Source: Parcubacteria group bacterium GW2011_GWC1_45_14 (GTDB taxonomy: Bacteria > Patescibacteriota > Minisyncoccia > Moranbacterales > GWC2-37-73). Taken from it: 48,475 nucleotides of DNA. Under the pieces are notes generated by a model. That model saw nothing but the letters and a program-made list of their open reading frames with translations. It was not told where the DNA came from and did no database searches. Positions 33,083-40,869 of this stretch are shown here, piece after piece; positions within the stretch are counted from its first letter, which is position 1, and the number at the start of each line of letters is the position of its first letter. The stretch covers positions 1 to 48,475 of the forward strand of contig LCKI01000006.1 in the NCBI GenBank assembly GCA_001001345.1. Direction: 5' to 3'. The translations under genes and the position numbers were made by a program.

Positions 33083-34240
33083 TTAGAAATTAGAAATTTT
33101 ATTCCTGTGCTCCCCGAGGGCCTCCTCCACATATTTCTTGATCTTTTCCTTGAAAATTTCCTTGTCGAATTGCAAAACCCTGGATCGTATGTATTCGGAA
33201 TCAAACTCCATTTCCTGGATCTTCCTGACGGCTTCAACGATGGCCTCCGGGGATTGGCGCTCGAAAAATACGCCCATCTTCCCATCTTCCATATGCTCGG
33301 GAATATCCCCTCCATCAAAAGCGACAAGCGGTCTTCCGCTAGCCAGCGCCTCGATAGCTACAATGCCGAAATCCTCTTCTTGCGGAAAAATGAAAGCCTT
33401 GCAATCAGCATAATACTTCGGGAGATCCTCATCAGCTACTCTTCCTAGAAATTCGACGTTCGGACCGGCCAGCTTCTGAAGCCTCTTTATTTCCGGACCC
33501 CTGCCGATTATCTTAAGAGGAAGGCCTAATTTGTTGAAAGCCTCGATGGCTATGTCATGTTTTTTATAAGCGATCAACCTTCCAACCATCAGATAGTAAC
33601 CCGCCTCGACTCGCAAAGACGACTGCTCGTCGACGCGAGGCTGGTCCCCTTGCTGCTTGCCGGCATAAAAACGGTTTACGGAAACGGGCGGATGGATGAC
33701 AGTCGAATCCTTGCGGTAATATTTCCTGATTCTTTTGGCGACGAAATTGGAATTGGCGATGATCCTATCCACCCTGTCAGCGCTCACCTTGTCCCAGAGG
33801 CGGATATAATTCATCGCAAACGGCACAAGCCTCTTGATGAAACTTGGCATATGGAAATCCCGGGTGTATTTCTGGCAATCATCCCAAGCGTAACGCATCG
33901 GTGTGTGCATATAGCAAATATGCAAAGTCCCGGGCTTGGTGATTATCCCCTTGGCATAACTGGAAGAATCGGAAAGTACCACGTCATAATCGGAAAAATC
34001 GAACTGCTCGATGGCGATCGGCATCAAAAACGGAAAAAGGCGGTGCTTTTTCCTGGCGAACGGAAATTTTTGAAGATAAGAAGTATGGATTCTTTTGTTC
34101 GCGAACATCCCATGCATAGCCTCCTCGTCATGGACGATCGTATAAATCGAAGCATGGGGAAAAATCTCCGTGAAAGCCTCCAGGACCCTTTCGGCTCCGC
34201 CATATTGCACCAGATAGTCGTGTACTAGAGCTATTTTCAT
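33083..34240 (-). CDS. GT4-family glycosyltransferase with in-frame palindromic insert
   Basis: 385 residues of a WbaZ-like GT4 enzyme: HDYLVQYGGAERVLEAFTE start, DSSSYAKGI, CYMHTPMRYAWDD, VIHPPVSVNRFY, YYLMVGRLIAYKKHDIAIEAF, and FIFPQEEDFGIVAIEALASGRPLVAF. Between VNRFY and YYLMVGRL the family normally has only a few residues. Here about 20 extra residues are encoded, largely by the 42-bp palindromic element at 33600-33641 (read DQPRVDEQSSLRVEAG). The insert falls in the linker between the two Rossmann domains, a tolerant site. The promoter may be the TATAAT at 34250-34255, which would leave almost no leader. Confidence 0.88.
   Translation of the reverse strand: MKIALVHDYLVQYGGAERVLEAFTEIFPHASIYTIVHDEEAMHGMFANKRIHTSYLQKFPFARKKHRLFPFLMPIAIEQFDFSDYDVVLSDSSSYAKGIITKPGTLHICYMHTPMRYAWDDCQKYTRDFHMPSFIKRLVPFAMNYIRLWDKVSADRVDRIIANSNFVAKRIRKYYRKDSTVIHPPVSVNRFYAGKQQGDQPRVDEQSSLRVEAGYYLMVGRLIAYKKHDIAIEAFNKLGLPLKIIGRGPEIKRLQKLAGPNVEFLGRVADEDLPKYYADCKAFIFPQEEDFGIVAIEALASGRPLVAFDGGDIPEHMEDGKMGVFFERQSPEAIVEAVRKIQEMEFDSEYIRSRVLQFDKEIFKEKIKKYVEEALGEHRNKISNF
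33600..33641. repeat. coding palindromic element, copy B
   Basis: 42-bp element, 35/42 identical to copy A at 10090-10131. It starts CCCGCCTCGACTCGC and ends CGACGCGAGGC. It is embedded in frame in the glycosyltransferase gene, with codons starting at the second base of the core as read on the minus strand; copy A starts at the first base. Confidence 0.75.
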
Positions 34241-34301
34241 AATAAAACCATTATATAGCCTAAATTAAACAAAAACCAGTCTTGTTTAAAAGAAATAGGG
34301 A

Positions 34302-34922
34302 TTATTTTTTTAAATTTTGCCGACAATTCTCAGGTTGGCTGGTCCTTTTTTCCACGAAATGATCAACAATCTTCTCAAAAATCAAAAAGAGAATGAAAAT
34401 AGCCACCAAAATGGCGATGAATTTATTGAGCTTATGCGTGATGGAGAGCGCAGTGTATCCGAAAAAATATCCCAAGCCCAAAAAGATCGTGACCCAAAGA
34501 AGCGAGGCTTTGACTTGGACCCGCAGAAAATGCCAGAACTCCACCTTCATGAAACCCAAGACCAGGATCGTGGAATGATTGAGACCATAGAGGAATTTGG
34601 AAATGAAAATGAGTTTGAAGGGATTGTATTCTATCGCGGGAAAAGCCTTCTTAACCCTTTTCTCGACGAATCTTATGAGGCGTTGTTCCGGATACCTGTC
34701 CTTGATGAATCTTCCCGCCCAATACCAGAGGATGTCTCCGAACAGGACCCCCGACAGGGAGATCCAAAAAACGTCGCCGATGTCGAACGCCCCCAGATGG
34801 GAAAGCACGCCGGCGGCCAACATGAAAAGCTCACCCTCGAAGATAAGCGAGAAAAAAAGGATCGCATAGCCCGTGTAGCGGTGCGCTTCGACGAGCGAAA
34901 TGAATAGGTTCACGTTATCCAT
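34302..34922 (-). CDS. DedA/SNARE-associated family membrane protein
   Basis: 206 residues from the ATG at 34922 (MDNVNLFISLVEAH). The upstream ATG at 34988 would place 22 residues inside a dispersed repeat. DedA pattern: FFSLIFEGELFMLAAGVLSHLG, SLSGVLFGDILWYWAGRF, then FISKFLYGLNHSTILVLGF and four to five TM helices. DedA proteins are thought to translocate lipid carriers or maintain membrane charge; lipid-carrier recycling would suit the neighbouring glycan genes. An 8-bp TTAAACAA/TTGTTTAA hairpin follows the gene (34264-34288 region). Confidence 0.82.
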   Translation of the reverse strand: MDNVNLFISLVEAHRYTGYAILFFSLIFEGELFMLAAGVLSHLGAFDIGDVFWISLSGVLFGDILWYWAGRFIKDRYPEQRLIRFVEKRVKKAFPAIEYNPFKLIFISKFLYGLNHSTILVLGFMKVEFWHFLRVQVKASLLWVTIFLGLGYFFGYTALSITHKLNKFIAILVAIFILFLIFEKIVDHFVEKRTSQPENCRQNLKK

Positions 34923-34950
34923 GGAAATTTTCTTTTCCGATTTATTATCA

Positions 34951-35050
34951 AACGAAGCGAGTGAAATGATTCGCCAGCAGGTGGACATTTCCGAGCGAGT
35001 GCAGATAACAAATTGGTCAATACCCCGCGGCTTGCCCTGGGGTAAATACC
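34951..35050. repeat. dispersed repeat with TTTACCCCAGGGCAAGCC core, copy 2
   Basis: Reverse-orientation copy of 23377-23499, without the GC-rich insert. It fills the gap between the recJ remnant and the DedA gene. Confidence 0.65.
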
Positions 35051-35053
35051 AAT

Positions 35054-36683
35054 TTATTTCACTTTCACATCAACCAGCAAAAGTTGTATGCGCTGGTTCC
35101 CGTTCCATTCGTCCTTCTGGAGATTGAAAGCAACGTCGACCATATCTCCCTTCTTGATATGCGCAAATTCCTTCGCGATATAAAATCCTATGGATTCGAA
35201 TATCTTGGGCGTACCGTCTTGCGCGCGAAGCGAAAGCTTGAGGTGCTTCTCTCCGTTACCGATGATTCTGGTATCCTCGACCAGAAGGTTCCTCATAGCG
35301 AACACCGGCTCGGGATTGTTTTCGCCGAAAGGCTTCAACCGATCAAGGCTTTCAGCTAAAGCGAAATCCACGTCTTTGGGAGAAATTTCTGCGTCCACCA
35401 AGATTTCCGGAGAAATATCCTTTCCTTCGAGCTCTTTTTCTATCTCAGCATTGAGTTTCTCATAAAAAGCTTCCAGCTTGCCGTTTTCAGATATTGACCT
35501 GCGGTATGCTTCGGAACGATCCCTTGCTCTCAGTTTCACCTTTCTGCAAGACAGCCGTGGGCTTGTTGAATTGTTGGGCGATTTTTCCTGCAACAAGTCC
35601 GACCACCCCGATCGGAAAATTCTCACCGACTGCGAAAATCAATTTTTTATCCTTGAAGGAATTCTCAGCCAAAACTTTGACCTCGTTGGTGGCCGTTTCC
35701 GTAATCTTCTGCCTGTGGGAATTGTTTTCTTCCAACTCCAACGCAAAAACCCTGGCCTTGGCAATGTCCCCCTCGACCAGAAGATCATAGGCCAAATTGG
35801 CATGATTGATCCTGCCGGCCGCATTTATCCTGGGAGCTATATGGAAGCCGATGTTTCTTGTGCTAGGAACATTGTTTTCGTCGATGTTGAGTCTGGCCAC
35901 GGAGAAAAGCTGCAAAAGTCCGTTCCGCTTCGTCTTAGACAAGACCAAGAGCCCATATTTCACGAAAATCCTGTTTTCTCCTACAAGGGGAACGCAATCC
36001 GCCACTGTCCCGATAGCCACCAAATCCAAAAACCATTTCACCTGTTCTTTTTTTTGGGGCAAAAGTTTTTCGAAAATAGCCTGTGCGACCTTGAAAGCCA
36101 CTCCCACGCCGGCCAATTCCAAAAAAGGATAGCCTGAGTTTCCGGTTCTCGGATTTATAACAGCCAAGGCCTTCGGCAATTCCTCCGGCACATGGTGATG
36201 ATCAGTGATGATTACATCTATTCCCAACTCCCTGGCTCTTTCCACTTCCTCGATGCCTGTGATCCCGCAATCCACGGTGATGATAAGCTTGGTCTCCTCT
36301 TCTGCTAACTTTTCGATAGCGCCAAGATTCATGCCATAGCCTTCGCTTCTCTTGTCGGGAATATAAACGGCTACGGCAATTCCCAGGGTCTCCAAGGTTT
36401 CCTTAAGAATAACTGAAGACGTTATGCCGTCCGCATCGTAATCGCCGAAAATCACGACCCGCTCCTTGTTGTCGCGCGCTTGCGCTATCCTCTCGACAAC
36501 CTTTCCCATATCCGAAAAAAGGAACGGGTCATGGACGCCCTTTTCATAATCAGGCTCGAGGAATTCCCGGACTGCCTCCGAACCTTCAATCCCCCTCCCG
36601 GCCAAAAGCCGGACAAGCACTTCAGGAAGATTCAAATCAAAGGGGATATCTATTTTCTTATTTTCTTTTATTTTCCAATCCAT
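35054..36683 (-). pseudogene. recJ: single-strand exonuclease RecJ, disrupted by deletion and frameshift
   Basis: The N-terminal part (35487-36683) is good RecJ: VVIFGDYDADGITSS, ITVDCGITG, VIITDHHHVP and GVGVAFKVAQAI (DHH domain). It then goes to GVVGLVAGKIAQQFNKPTAVL and GSFRSIPQVNI, and stops at TGA. The rest continues in another frame from about 35500 (ENGKLEAFYEKLNAEIEKEL) with the C-terminal OB-like domain to the stop at 35054. Between the two parts RecJ proteins have about 25-30 residues with the DHHA1 motif GGHxxAAG; that piece is absent in every frame. So a deletion that is not a multiple of three removed a core nuclease motif. A true inactivation is likely, but an assembly error is possible. 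Confidence 0.8.
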
Positions 36684-36733
36684 TTTTATTTTCGAACATT
36701 CGTAATTTATATTTCCGGGATTCGCAAGGTGAA

Positions 36734-38803
36734 TCAGAAAATGATTTTCACATCGACCGCGATCGCCTTCTCGTCGGTGTTATAGACAAACATCGGATTG
36801 ATGTCGAATTCGCGCGCTTCGGGAATTTCCTCGGCGAAAGCCATTGCGGACGATATGATTTCAGCGACTTCTTCCACATCGAATTCCTTCAGCCCTCGCG
36901 CTCCAGCAAACAAGAATCCGATTTTGCTTTCCCTGAGTTTGTTCACGATTTCATTGCGGCTCATCGGAGGAATGAAAAAATCCACCATCTTGAAAACCTC
37001 CGTGTATATTCCACCGAGTCCCGCCACGACGATCGGACCGAAAACCTCATCGCGGTTTATTCCCAAAATAAGCTCCGTACCTTTGCTGAGCATGGGTTGG
37101 ACCAAAATTTCCTCCCCGGGGAATCTGCTCCAGAGATCCTCCAGCGCTTCGGACAATTCCTGTCGGTTTTTCAAATCCAGGATCAAGGCCTTCTGGTCGG
37201 TCTTATGCAAAACCTTGTCGGAGTCTATCTTGGCCACCACCGGATATTTCATTTCTTGCGCAATCTCATCGCCCTGTTTGAAATAATGCGACTCGATCGC
37301 GTTTATGCCATAGAGCGCCATCACCTTGGCGGCGTCATCGAACCGCAAAGCTTTTTTCCCTTCCTCCTTGGCCCTAGATATCATCTTCCCGACGATTTCC
37401 GTTCTTTCGGAGGACTTCACGACCTCTTCAGCCCCGAAATGGGATCCTTTTCTTTGCGACCATTTATAATAACAGTCCAAGATCTCAACAGCCCTTTCCG
37501 GGAAAGCGAAAGTCGGGATATTGGCAGCCTTCATCTTTAAAATAGCTTCTTCAACGAGCTCCCCTCCGATAAATGCCGCAGCCACTACCTTATCGGACTT
37601 GTTTTTGAAATCCATGATAACCTCAGCTACTTTCCCCACCGGGGTTTTTTCCTGAGGCGTCAAAATGCAAAGCGCCGTGCCTATTTCCTCATCAACGATA
37701 TTCTCCAAAGCGTAGGCATACCTGTTCTCGGCCGCGTCCCCCAAGACATCGATCGGGTTTTCCACCGAACCTTCTTCGGGAAGATTCTCCCTGAGCTTGC
37801 TTTTAACCATCTCGCTAAAATCGGCCAATTTGATATTTTTTCCCTTGAAAGCGTCCGTGGCCAAGACGCCCGCTCCCCCGGCGTTGGTAATGACGGCCAC
37901 TTTTTCGTTTTTCGGCACGTCGACGATCGAAATTATCTCCAATATTTCAAAAAAATCTTCCAGATTGTCCGCGCGGATCACTCCCGTCTTTTCGAAAACA
38001 GCATCGATAATTTCGTCGCTTCCGGAAAGCGCCCCTGTGTGCGAAGAAATGGCTCTCTGGGATTTTTCAGTTTTACCGGCTTTGAGAATCACGATCGGTT
38101 TTTTCTGCGAAACTTTCGAAGCGACTTCGATGAATCTTTTCCCGTCCTTGATTCCCTCTAAGTACATCCCGATGACTTTCGTATTCTCATCATCGCCCAA
38201 TTCCTCCATAAGTTCGATTTCGCTGAGCTGCATCTTGTTTCCCACGGAAACCAAAGAAGAAAACTTCAAACCTTCCTTCTTGGCTATATCCAAAGCGGCA
38301 ACCAAGAGGGCGCCCGACTGCGAGACAAAGGCAATGTTGCCTTTCTCAGGCATACCGACGGCGAATGACGCATTGAGACTGGAGCTTGGACTGATAAACC
38401 CAAGACAGTTCGGTCCCAAGACATTAAGTCCTTTCTGCTTCGCCAAAAGAGCGAGTTCGCCTTCTCTTTGGACTCCATCCTTGCCTACCTCGGAAAACCC
38501 GGCAGAGATGATGACGAAATTTTTCACCTTATCCGCGCTCTCTCGCACGACGTCCAGGACGAATTTGGCCGGAACTACCACTACCGCGACATCGACATTT
38601 TGCTCGATCTCGCTTAAGGACTTGTGACATTCTTTCCCATGAAGTTTTTCATAGGAAGGGTTAACCAAGAAAATCTCGCCCTGATAGCCGAGCTTGAGAA
38701 CATTTTCCGTAATAGCCGTGCCGACTTTTCCCTCCTTGTCGGAGGCCCCGACGATGGCGATTGACTTTGGAGCGAAAAGCGAAGAGAGTTTTTGTTTTTC
38801 CAT
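36734..38803 (-). CDS. acyl-CoA/acetyl-CoA synthetase, ADP-forming (fused alpha-beta)
   Basis: Converts acyl-CoA + ADP + Pi to acid + CoA + ATP, a substrate-level ATP source in fermenters. The ATG at 38803 (MEKQKLSSLFAPKSIAIVGA) is chosen over an upstream ATG that overlaps the promoter. The 689 residues hold the CoA-binding Rossmann domain (IAIVGASDKEGKVG; NPSYEKLHG), the ligase domains with VLGPNCLGF, AFVSQSGAL and the phospho-His loop SSHTGALSGSD, and a C-terminal ATP-grasp domain (YPVVAKIDSDKVLHKTDQ; GLGGIYTEVFKMVDF). A strong promoter lies 40 bases upstream; recJ follows after 50 bases. Confidence 0.93.
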   Translation of the reverse strand: MEKQKLSSLFAPKSIAIVGASDKEGKVGTAITENVLKLGYQGEIFLVNPSYEKLHGKECHKSLSEIEQNVDVAVVVVPAKFVLDVVRESADKVKNFVIISAGFSEVGKDGVQREGELALLAKQKGLNVLGPNCLGFISPSSSLNASFAVGMPEKGNIAFVSQSGALLVAALDIAKKEGLKFSSLVSVGNKMQLSEIELMEELGDDENTKVIGMYLEGIKDGKRFIEVASKVSQKKPIVILKAGKTEKSQRAISSHTGALSGSDEIIDAVFEKTGVIRADNLEDFFEILEIISIVDVPKNEKVAVITNAGGAGVLATDAFKGKNIKLADFSEMVKSKLRENLPEEGSVENPIDVLGDAAENRYAYALENIVDEEIGTALCILTPQEKTPVGKVAEVIMDFKNKSDKVVAAAFIGGELVEEAILKMKAANIPTFAFPERAVEILDCYYKWSQRKGSHFGAEEVVKSSERTEIVGKMISRAKEEGKKALRFDDAAKVMALYGINAIESHYFKQGDEIAQEMKYPVVAKIDSDKVLHKTDQKALILDLKNRQELSEALEDLWSRFPGEEILVQPMLSKGTELILGINRDEVFGPIVVAGLGGIYTEVFKMVDFFIPPMSRNEIVNKLRESKIGFLFAGARGLKEFDVEEVAEIISSAMAFAEEIPEAREFDINPMFVYNTDEKAIAVDVKIIF

Positions 38804-38842
38804 ATAAAGTAAAAATAAGCAATTTATTTGCCTGACTCTTGG

Positions 38843-38871
38843 ATTATACACCAATCGGCCTTTCCAATCAA
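38843..38871 (-). promoter_or_regulatory. promoter of the ADP-forming acyl-CoA synthetase
   Basis: Minus strand: -35 TTGATT (38866-38871), 17-base spacer, -10 TATAAT (38843-38848). Predicted start near 38836. Confidence 0.8.
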
Positions 38872-38903
38872 AAAACGGCTAAATCACCAATTTAGCCGTT
38901 TTT
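38870..38903. terminator. bidirectional terminator upstream of the acyl-CoA synthetase promoter
   Basis: ACGGCTAAAT/ATTTAGCCGT with A-run and T-run on both sides. On the minus strand it overlaps the stop codon of the gene remnant at 38892-38996 and borders the promoter's -35. Confidence 0.85.
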
Positions 38904-38996
38904 CTCCACTTCAAACCAGTTCCAGGCAGGATGATCCGTGAAAACCGCCGCCAACCCACTTTCACAAAGATTCTTCCAAAAAACACATCCTTCCGA
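38892..38996 (-). pseudogene. 3' remnant of an unrecognised gene
   Basis: 34 codons of protein-like sequence (EGCVFWKNLCESGLAAVF, then TDHPAWNWFEVEKNG) end in TAA inside a classic terminator. No start codon is available: an in-frame TAG lies directly upstream, next to a palindromic repeat at 39003. The rich Trp/Phe/Asp pattern looks like a real C-terminus. It is probably the tail of a lost gene; I do not recognise the family. Confidence 0.4.
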
Positions 38997-39000
38997 CTAA

Positions 39001-39035
39001 CTGACGACCGTCGATACTTGGAATGATAATCAGAA
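39001..39035. repeat. palindromic repeat with GACGACCGTC core, copy 1
   Basis: GACGACCGTCGATACTTGGA followed by ATGAT. Shares its core and flank with 40833-40858 and 41492-41517. All three copies have the same orientation and lie within 2.5 kb. Confidence 0.6.
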
Positions 39036-39078
39036 AATTCCTTAAATTTAAGTAATGATAGCTCCCTTGGAAGACGAG

Positions 39079-39107
39079 TTGATATTTCCTTGATTTAGTT
39101 GTAAATT
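39079..39107 (+). promoter_or_regulatory. promoter of the zinc-ribbon gene leader
   Basis: -35 TTGATA (39079-39084), 17-base spacer, -10 TAAATT (39102-39107). Predicted start at 39113-39115, which is the first base of the closing stem of the leader structure. Confidence 0.6.
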
Positions 39108-39112
39108 ATAAG

Positions 39113-39248
39113 TGTCACACCAAACTAAATAGGCTTTGCTAAAAGCAGGGTATCGGGTTGCGTCTGAAAATAGGGCAACCCATACTAAAAAAATTAGACA
39201 CAACCTGTCTAGTTTGGTGTGACAACCAGTATCGGGTTGTCCTTTTTT
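39113..39248 (+). ncRNA. structured leader with mutually exclusive terminator (candidate riboregulator)
   Basis: A 15-bp closing stem TGTCACACCAAACTA (39113-39127) / TAGTTTGGTGTGACA (39210-39224) encloses three hairpins: GCTTT/AAAGC (39133-39146), GGGTTGC/GCAACCC (39155-39181) and TAGACA/TGTCTA (39195-39211). The intrinsic terminator GACAACC/GGTTGTC plus T6 (39221-39248) shares GACA with the closing stem, so both cannot form fully together. GTATCGGGTTG occurs twice (39150-39160, 39229-39239), offering alternative partners. A zinc-ribbon gene starts 54 bases later. A small mobile element with 15-bp terminal repeats is the main alternative. No known riboswitch class was recognised. Confidence 0.5.
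39221..39248 (+). terminator. intrinsic terminator within the leader
   Basis: GACAACC, loop AGTATCG, GGTTGTC, C, then TTTTTT. It lies between the promoter and the zinc-ribbon ATG and would attenuate that gene. Confidence 0.7.
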
Positions 39249-39302
39249 GTATCCAAAATCTTTAATTTTCAAATAATTAATTTAATTTCTAACCATAAAA
39301 TT

Positions 39303-40019
39303 ATGGAACAGGAAACTCTAGGACAAACGAAAAGTTGTCCAAAATGCGGGGAACGAATACAGTCTTCCGCAAAAGTGTGCAGATATTGTAAGGAAGATTT
39401 TGGTAATTGGTTTGCGCGACACAAGATTATAACAGGGGTATTAATATTTATCGCCTTGCTTATCGTCATTAGTTCAAACGATAGTAGTGAAGATAAGGTA
39501 GCTACTCCTGTTTCGGAAACATCAAAAAATAACACGTCCACAAGCAATTCCGCTCCGGTAAAGTCAGATAAAACTGCAGTCAATAGCGGAGGAGACGCCT
39601 ACAGCCCAGCCCCTGAAACTACTACTCCAACAGAAGATGCAAGTGAATACGGAAAGGCGATGTCCAAAGCCCTAATCACCCTAACTAAAGGTGTTGGCTA
39701 TACGCAAAATGCGGCTGTTTATGGAGCATCCGGCAATTATGCAGAAGCCTTAAAGGAAGTTGATAATGCCAGCGATAACTATTCTTTAGTCTTGGCTGAA
39801 ATAAAAAAATTAAAGACCCCCGATAGTTACAAAAAAACACAGGAGCTTATTGTCGAAGCAACTGACAAGTTCAATCAAGCAAACAATTTCTTGAAAAATG
39901 GTTTAAACAAGAAGGATGTTGGTTCAGTAAACAGGGCCATAGAGCTCATGACCGAAGGGACTAAAATTACAGAGCAAGCTACTGAAGAATTTAATAAAGC
40001 TAATAATGCTAATTTATAA
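39303..40019 (+). CDS. zinc-ribbon membrane protein
   Basis: 238 residues from the ATG at 39303 (MEQETLGQTKS); an upstream ATG would run through the leader terminator. N-terminal zinc ribbon CPKCGERIQSSAKVCRYCKE (two CxxC knuckles, residues 12-31), one TM helix (about 45-60), a low-complexity S/T/P/K linker (about 62-120), and a helical C-terminal domain outside (about 125-238; ALITLTKGVGYTQNAAVYG, ATDKFNQANNFLKNG). The function is unknown. No Shine-Dalgarno is visible. The next gene repeats the first 74 bases almost exactly but has a different outside domain. Confidence 0.75.
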   Translation: MEQETLGQTKSCPKCGERIQSSAKVCRYCKEDFGNWFARHKIITGVLIFIALLIVISSNDSSEDKVATPVSETSKNNTSTSNSAPVKSDKTAVNSGGDAYSPAPETTTPTEDASEYGKAMSKALITLTKGVGYTQNAAVYGASGNYAEALKEVDNASDNYSLVLAEIKKLKTPDSYKKTQELIVEATDKFNQANNFLKNGLNKKDVGSVNRAIELMTEGTKITEQATEEFNKANNANL

Positions 40020-40044
40020 CTTAACCAACTAACCATAAGAACCT

Positions 40045-40713
40045 ATGGAACAGGAAACTCTAGGACAAACGAAAAGTTGTCCAAAATGCGGGGAACAAAT
40101 ACAGTCTTCCGCTAAAGTGTGCAAGCATTGCAAGGCGGATCTTAGAAATTGGTTTGTCAGACACAAAGTAATCACGGGGATTTTGGCCTTGATGCTCATT
40201 GGAATCATCGGCGGCATGGGAGGAGAAAACAATGATAGCGAGAATAGCGCTGCACCGAGCAATGCAAGCGACGCAACAAAAAAAGAAGAAGCGGTTTTAT
40301 ATAAAACCAACGACGCGATCAAAACGGATAAATTTGAAATTACCGTGACTTCGGCGAAAGAAAAAAACGTCGTCGGAAGCCAGTATTTTCAAAGCAATCC
40401 GTCCGAAGGCGGAACATATATCGCAGTGCAATGGAAATATAAAAATATTTCAGACAAGCCGGCCGGTCCGTTTTCAACGCCCTCCATCAAACTTACGGAT
40501 GGAAACGGCACGTCTTATGATGCGGACATAAGCGCAAGCGGCAACTTCGCGACAGAAATAGACCTTAACCGGAAAATAATGAGCGACCTTAATCCAGACA
40601 TCACGGTCAATGATGCCAGCGTATTCGAAGTCAGCAAGGAACAGTTTGCCAAGGGGGACTGGAACATCCTTATTAAATCGGATGGTAAGGAGTATGGGGT
40701 TAGTCTCCAATAA
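40045..40713 (+). CDS. zinc-ribbon membrane protein with DUF4352-like domain
   Basis: 222 residues. It has the same zinc ribbon as its neighbour (CPKCGEQIQSSAKVCKHCKA), a TM helix (about residues 43-60), a short linker, then a beta-rich outside domain (KTDKFEITVTSAKEKNVVG, GTYIAVQWKYKNISDKPAGP, IKLTDGNGTSYDAD) of the DUF4352/telokin-like immunoprotective type. It starts 25 bases after the first gene, so both are on one message, and it ends at a strong terminator. It may sense or display something at the surface; no function is established. Confidence 0.78.
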   Translation: MEQETLGQTKSCPKCGEQIQSSAKVCKHCKADLRNWFVRHKVITGILALMLIGIIGGMGGENNDSENSAAPSNASDATKKEEAVLYKTNDAIKTDKFEITVTSAKEKNVVGSQYFQSNPSEGGTYIAVQWKYKNISDKPAGPFSTPSIKLTDGNGTSYDADISASGNFATEIDLNRKIMSDLNPDITVNDASVFEVSKEQFAKGDWNILIKSDGKEYGVSLQ

Positions 40714-40737
40714 GACCGATTGCTTTAAAAATGACTC

Positions 40738-40774
40738 GAAACGGGAGGCTTGCAACTGCGAGCCTCCCGTTTTA
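40738..40774 (+). terminator. terminator of the zinc-ribbon operon
   Basis: ACGGGAGGCT/AGCCTCCCGT stem with T-run, 25 bases after the stop at 40713. It also works weakly on the minus strand. Confidence 0.85.
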
Positions 40775-40832
40775 CTTTTTTAACTTCCAATCGATTCAAC
40801 CGCCCATTCAAAAAACTTATCCTACCAAGTAC

Positions 40833-40858
40833 GGACAACCGTCACTACTTAGAATAAT
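40833..40858. repeat. palindromic repeat with GACGACCGTC-like core, copy 2
   Basis: GGACAACCGTCACTACTTAG then AATAAT; flank AAGTA (40828-40832) pairs with TACTT (40846-40850). It lies just downstream of the Cas2-like gene's stop. Confidence 0.6.
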
Positions 40859-40869
40859 TATGATTATTT

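Noticed and set aside
39113-39224. tRNA-like cloverleaf (closing stem plus three hairpins)
   Set aside because: The 15-bp closing stem, the arm sizes and the lack of a TpsiC loop, anticodon arm of correct length and CCA end do not fit a tRNA.
39048-39272. A 74-codon minus-strand frame through the structured leader
   Set aside because: It is made of the inverted repeats of the leader and terminator; it has no ribosome binding site and opposes the likely promoter.
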